Below, in pieces: positions 11,701-13,735 of a DNA stretch of 13,735 bases; position 1 is the stretch's first letter, and each line of letters starts with the position of its first letter. This DNA is from Bacteroidales bacterium UBA1176 (GTDB lineage: Bacteria; Bacteroidota; Bacteroidia; Bacteroidales; WCHB1-69), in NCBI GenBank assembly GCA_002311645.1, contig DBYW01000011.1, forward strand, positions 92,302-106,036. Direction: 5' to 3'. A program made the translations under genes and the position numbers. The notes beneath the pieces are model-generated. The model saw only the letters and a list, made by a program, of their open reading frames with translations, ran no database searches and had not been told where the DNA came from.

Positions 11701-13735
11701 TAGTGACGGTGTTAACCGTAAACGCCTGCGACTCCTTTGTCTGGCAAGGGCAAACCTACACCCACGGTGGCGACTATGTGCAGCACCTGCAGACCCGGCA
11801 AGGATGTGACAGCACCGTGAAACTGTATCTCACGATTCAAGTGCCGCAACACGAATCCACCACTGTGTCTGCCTGTGACAGCTATACTTGGCACGGGAGA
11901 GTGTACTCGCAGAGCGGAGTATATACATACAGCCATGTTGATGCAATAGGCTGTGAGCAAGTGGATACACTGCACTTGAGGATAGGCCATTCTGTCGAAC
12001 AACAGTTGTCTGCCACGGCCTGTGGCAGCTATGACTGGATGGGGGAGACCTATACGCAATCGGGCACCTACTCGAAAACTCTTCAAACGGCCAACGGCTG
12101 TGACAGTGTGTTAATCTTGCATTTGGTCGTTAATCCGTTAGGGGAAACCTATATCAGTGACACGGCTTGCGACACCTTCGTGTGGAATGATATAGTCTAT
12201 GTTTCTTCAGGCACTTACACGCAGCATTTCCTGACAAGAAACGGTTGCGACAGTGTGGTGACATTGCAATTAACAATACATCAATCATATAGATCAGACA
12301 CGGCGGCGGTGGTGTGCGACAGCTTTATGTGGCATGACTCTGTGTATACGCAGTCTGGAGACTACTATCGTCACTATCATACAGAACATGGCTGCGACAG
12401 TGTGCTGGCCCTGCACCTGACAGTCCATCGCACCCTGCACACGGAGCTTGTGACGACTGCTTGCGACAGCTATACTTGGGAGGACAGCGTCTATACGGCA
12501 TCGGGTGACTATGTGCATCATTACCAGACGGCACAAGGTTGTGACAGTATTGTGACATTGCATTTGACCATCCACTATACGCCGGTCGTGACCGTTTCGG
12601 GTAACACCACTATCTTGCAGTTTGAAAGCACGACGCTGACCGCGCACGGTGCCGACAGCTATTTTTGGTCCACCCAGGATACCACTGCAGCCGTAGCCCT
12701 GTCTCCCCTGATGACCACCAGCTATTATGTGGTGGGCACAAACGACGGTTGTTCCAGTGAACCCTATAACATAGTGGTCATCGTCGGCAACTGCGAACCG
12801 GCTTCGGGTGTGGAGACACTCACTGTTTGCGACAGCGTCCGATGGCACGGTAATCTTTATACTTATAGCACCAACGTGAACAACCTGCCAGCCTACGTCG
12901 TGATTGGTGGTGCCGCCAACGGCTGCGATAGTATCGTGCGCCTGCATCTTACGGTAAACAGGTCTGTGACACGCGAGTGGAGCACCACGACATGCGACAG
13001 CCTGAGATGGAACGACAGCCTCTACACACGTTCCGGCGACTATGTGCAGCATTTCCGTACTCATCTGGGCTGCGACAGCATGGTGACTTTGCATCTTTCT
13101 GTGGACAATTCTGTGCTGGATACAATTTGGGAAATCGCTTGCGACAGCATGATCTGGAATGGGCAACACTACTACCAGAGCGGTGAATATGTGCAACGGC
13201 TGCAGACCAATCATGGCTGCGACAGCATCGTGACCATGTACCTAACGGTGAACCCGACCATACGAAATGTCCTGCCTACACCTATCGAGGCCTGTGAGTC
13301 TTATACTTGGAACGATGTCACGTATTATGTCAGCGGTGACAAAGTGCAGACTTTCCAGACCCTTGCAGGTTGCGACAGCATCGTGACCCAGATTGTATGG
13401 CTATATTATCCCTTGCATGAGTCGTACAACGAGGAACGATGCGGATCCTATTATTGGCGTGGAACAAACTATACACAAAGTGGCACCTATCTGAATTCCC
13501 ATATTGATGTGGATGGATGTCTGCAGGTCGACACCCTGCATCTTACGATTGTCAGTCCGCAGCATGGGGTGGTCACGGTGACGGAGTGTGGCTCCTACAC
13601 CTGGCACGACAGCACCTATTCTGTTAGCGGACAGTATCTGCATGCTCATACTGACGGGAATGGTTGCATGCAGGTGGATACCCTGCACCTGACCATCCAC
13701 GATGTTGCAGCCACTTCGTTCACGGCAGGCGGCTG
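8772..13735 (+). CDS. Giant secreted CUB/P-domain-like/Cys-repeat protein, GTG start, 3' end outside window
   Basis: The frame is open for 1654 codons, from the GTG at 8772 to the window edge, with an in-frame TAA just upstream at 8766. No ATG lies between that stop and the signal peptide, so GTG is the only sensible start. It gives fM-RNCACKKSCWILSLLWLLCVFKVDA|Q, a good 26-residue signal peptide. Modules: CUB (28-142), FN3-like (147-237, LEYGPSGFAPGTGT), CUB (239-363), a region resembling the proprotein-convertase P domain (about 400-617, with IGDIWIRLICPNG and LNGTWSIEVMDG), a PKD/Ig-like stretch (617-678), 12 Cys-pair repeats (about 682-1268), an Ig-like module (1270-1343) and six further repeats. 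By analogy with gene A it should end in a T9SS sorting domain. It is a tandem relative of gene A, 78 bp downstream. The P-domain assignment is moderate. Confidence 0.9.
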   Translation, partial: MRNCACKKSCWILSLLWLLCVFKVDAQTVTVPSSGSQSITTCSATVCDTGGIYGEYYNYCDGYLVIQAATQGALFHITGTYDTENNWDYLYIYDGAGTNGTLLYRFTGSGSVDFVSISDVVTIRFTSDVSNNYDGFVLQVECCRCGCIAPSGLDVHSVNGSTMVTWDYNSNIQSYLLEYGPSGFAPGTGTRVLVNDTSYTVNGLTNGSVYDFCLYFDCDNDGFVTSDPSVCTTFWVPVMVPESGRKTLTTCDAVILDPGGDGDYPDNCNGQLVIQAPNPGDLLHLTGWYRMEGANWQGVFYDYLEIYEGVGINGQLLARYEGQGYVNYTSATGVITLRFKSGTHIVDAGFELHVTCCPDQCACNVGGMTFNPISQVNIPEVCAGDTLQVVVGYQSDNNIVLEQARATMGQADTVFLPDGVDCGNGCSYVSPVIFSGFHPGSVISSVEDILYVRLSIEHSYIGDIWIRLICPNGQSASIMNKNDSGINSDCANMIPSDQRGWQLSGMDYAFFGDPVDDNGDCTPLPMGTPWNYCWSQNTIAGYVYSADSYVYAYSNITNWHCDSTNTVNMTNVFRPDGDFNDLIGCPLNGTWSIEVMDGWSSDNGYLFGWEIALSDNLLYTSTVDSFNITGIWVQQNGDSTFIFTPPATIQSDTVVHYTLTVYDDNGCSFDSVFAVQYNHTSFTTIDTNICTGGSLVYNGTQYSTTGTFLIPFHSQQGCDSIVQLRISPAAPITTSFNMTACSRYTWHGQTYTQSGDYTWTGVAANGCDSIETMHLTIIPPVTTSFNMTACSRYTWHGLTYTQSGDYTWTGVSANGCDSIETIHLTIIPPATTSFNMTACGRYTWHGQTYTQSGDYTWTGVAADGCDSIETMHLTVLDSYNTEFNAASCDNYVWNGQTYTQSGDYMQYFQSSHGCDSIVTMHLTISDVITVDIADSTCSNYVWNGQTYTQSGDYTRHFTTVHGCDSTVTLHLSVFSPIVTVLTVNACDSFVWQGQTYTHGGDYVQHLQTRQGCDSTVKLYLTIQVPQHESTTVSACDSYTWHGRVYSQSGVYTYSHVDAIGCEQVDTLHLRIGHSVEQQLSATACGSYDWMGETYTQSGTYSKTLQTANGCDSVLILHLVVNPLGETYISDTACDTFVWNDIVYVSSGTYTQHFLTRNGCDSVVTLQLTIHQSYRSDTAAVVCDSFMWHDSVYTQSGDYYRHYHTEHGCDSVLALHLTVHRTLHTELVTTACDSYTWEDSVYTASGDYVHHYQTAQGCDSIVTLHLTIHYTPVVTVSGNTTILQFESTTLTAHGADSYFWSTQDTTAAVALSPLMTTSYYVVGTNDGCSSEPYNIVVIVGNCEPASGVETLTVCDSVRWHGNLYTYSTNVNNLPAYVVIGGAANGCDSIVRLHLTVNRSVTREWSTTTCDSLRWNDSLYTRSGDYVQHFRTHLGCDSMVTLHLSVDNSVLDTIWEIACDSMIWNGQHYYQSGEYVQRLQTNHGCDSIVTMYLTVNPTIRNVLPTPIEACESYTWNDVTYYVSGDKVQTFQTLAGCDSIVTQIVWLYYPLHESYNEERCGSYYWRGTNYTQSGTYLNSHIDVDGCLQVDTLHLTIVSPQHGVVTVTECGSYTWHDSTYSVSGQYLHAHTDGNGCMQVDTLHLTIHDVAATSFTAGG
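9860..10620 (+). other. P-domain-like region of gene B
   Basis: This segment encodes roughly residues 364-617. It opens with an Ig-like strand pattern (VCAGDTLQVVVGYQ) and then shows SIEHSYIGDIWIRLICPNGQ and, near the end, CPLNGTWSIEVMDGWSSDNG with LFGWEIALSD. The last two fit the beta-sandwich P domain found at the C terminus of subtilisin-like convertases and in many Bacteroidota secreted proteins. No protease domain is present. The 100-residue middle, rich in Asn, Asp, Tyr and Trp, is longer than in a simple P domain. Confidence 0.5.
10815..12578 (+). repeat. First block of Cys-pair repeats in gene B (12 units)
   Basis: First-cysteine codons start at 10839, then 10992, 11139, 11286, 11433, 11580, 11727, 11874, 12021, 12168, 12315 and 12462. 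After an initial 153-bp step, every one of the ten following steps is exactly 147 bp. The consensus is the same as in gene A (C-x5-6-W-x-GQTYTQSGDY ... GCDSxVTLHLTI). The first unit is degenerate. Units two to four are near copies (10968-11393). The eighth unit (11874) replaces GCDS with GCEQVDTLHL. Confidence 0.93.
12579..12800 (+). other. Ig-like module interrupting the repeat array of gene B
   Basis: About 74 residues with the pattern of a Bacteroidota Ig/PKD-like fold: VSGNTTILQFESTTLTAHG, then YFWSTQ, LSPLMTTSYYVVGTNDGCSS. It splits the array into 12 upstream and at least 6 downstream units. A similar but shorter segment lies between the repeats and the sorting domain of gene A (about 8227-8408), so such modules mark repeat-block boundaries in both proteins. 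Confidence 0.65.
12801..13735 (+). repeat. Second block of Cys-pair repeats in gene B (6 units, continuing)
   Basis: First-cysteine codons start at 12828, 12993, 13140, 13293, 13440 and 13587, and the next unit's cysteine codon would begin at 13734, where the window ends with TG. Steps are 165, 147, 153, 147, 147 and 147 bp. The first unit carries an insertion before its second cysteine. The last two units use GCLQVDTLHLTI and GCMQVDTLHLTI in place of GCDSxVTLHLTI. Confidence 0.9.

Noticed and set aside
10878..13214. Long minus-strand frames (10878-11471, 11712-12086, 12294-13214) inside gene B.
   Set aside because: Same explanation: antisense shadows of the in-phase repeats. The plus frame has a signal peptide and recognisable domains and stays open throughout.
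7296..13735. Recombination hot spot or mobile element explaining the repeats.
   Set aside because: No transposase, terminal inverted repeats or target duplications are seen. The repeats are in-frame protein modules bounded by recognised domains.

Overview
The window looks like a chromosomal segment of a member of the Bacteroidota, most likely an uncultured Bacteroidales lineage. The reasons are a C-terminal gliding-motility/type IX secretion (T9SS) type B sorting domain, the CUB/FN3/PKD and 'CDSYTW...GCDS' repeat modules common in that phylum, TAnnTTTG-type -7 promoter elements instead of sigma70 boxes, weak or absent Shine-Dalgarno sites, and short heptamer/octamer tandem repeats in the intergenic DNA.

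Left part (1-4503), all genes on the minus strand. Positions 1-359 hold no gene, but carry small hairpins and a 12-copy heptamer array. Next come a short lipoprotein (360-701) and a tight four-gene unit transcribed as sufB (Fe-S cluster scaffold) > DUF4298 protein > MutT-like NUDIX hydrolase > stand-alone riboflavin kinase domain. The second and third genes overlap by ATGA. No sufC or sufD lies beside sufB. Upstream of sufB, after a 171-bp spacer full of hairpins and octamer repeats, is trxB (thioredoxin reductase). The left part therefore has a redox/flavin/Fe-S theme: TrxB is an FAD enzyme, SufBCD is a reported flavin-binding scaffold, and riboflavin kinase makes FMN.

Middle (4504-4838): a divergent, AT-rich regulatory region between trxB and the secreted-protein genes. 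It holds a perfect 28-bp palindrome, -7 elements in both directions, and three copies of TTGTTTATAAA. One of these copies completes a 14-bp palindrome at the predicted transcription start.

Right part (4839-13735), plus strand: two tandem genes for giant secreted, modular, repeat-rich surface proteins. Gene A (1284 aa, complete) has signal peptide, CUB, FN3, CUB, FN3, an unassigned beta-rich region, PKD, six ~49-aa Cys-pair repeats, an Ig-like segment and a CHU_C/T9SS type B sorting domain. Gene B starts at a GTG, is open for 1654 codons and runs off the window end. It has signal peptide, CUB, FN3, CUB, a P-domain-like region, a PKD/Ig-like segment, 12 Cys-pair repeats, an Ig-like interruption and at least six more repeats. 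In both genes most repeats are spaced exactly 147 bp apart. Three neighbouring repeats in gene B are near copies, which suggests recent expansion. The pair resembles an expanding family of extracellular adhesin/stalk proteins. What they bind cannot be read from the sequence.
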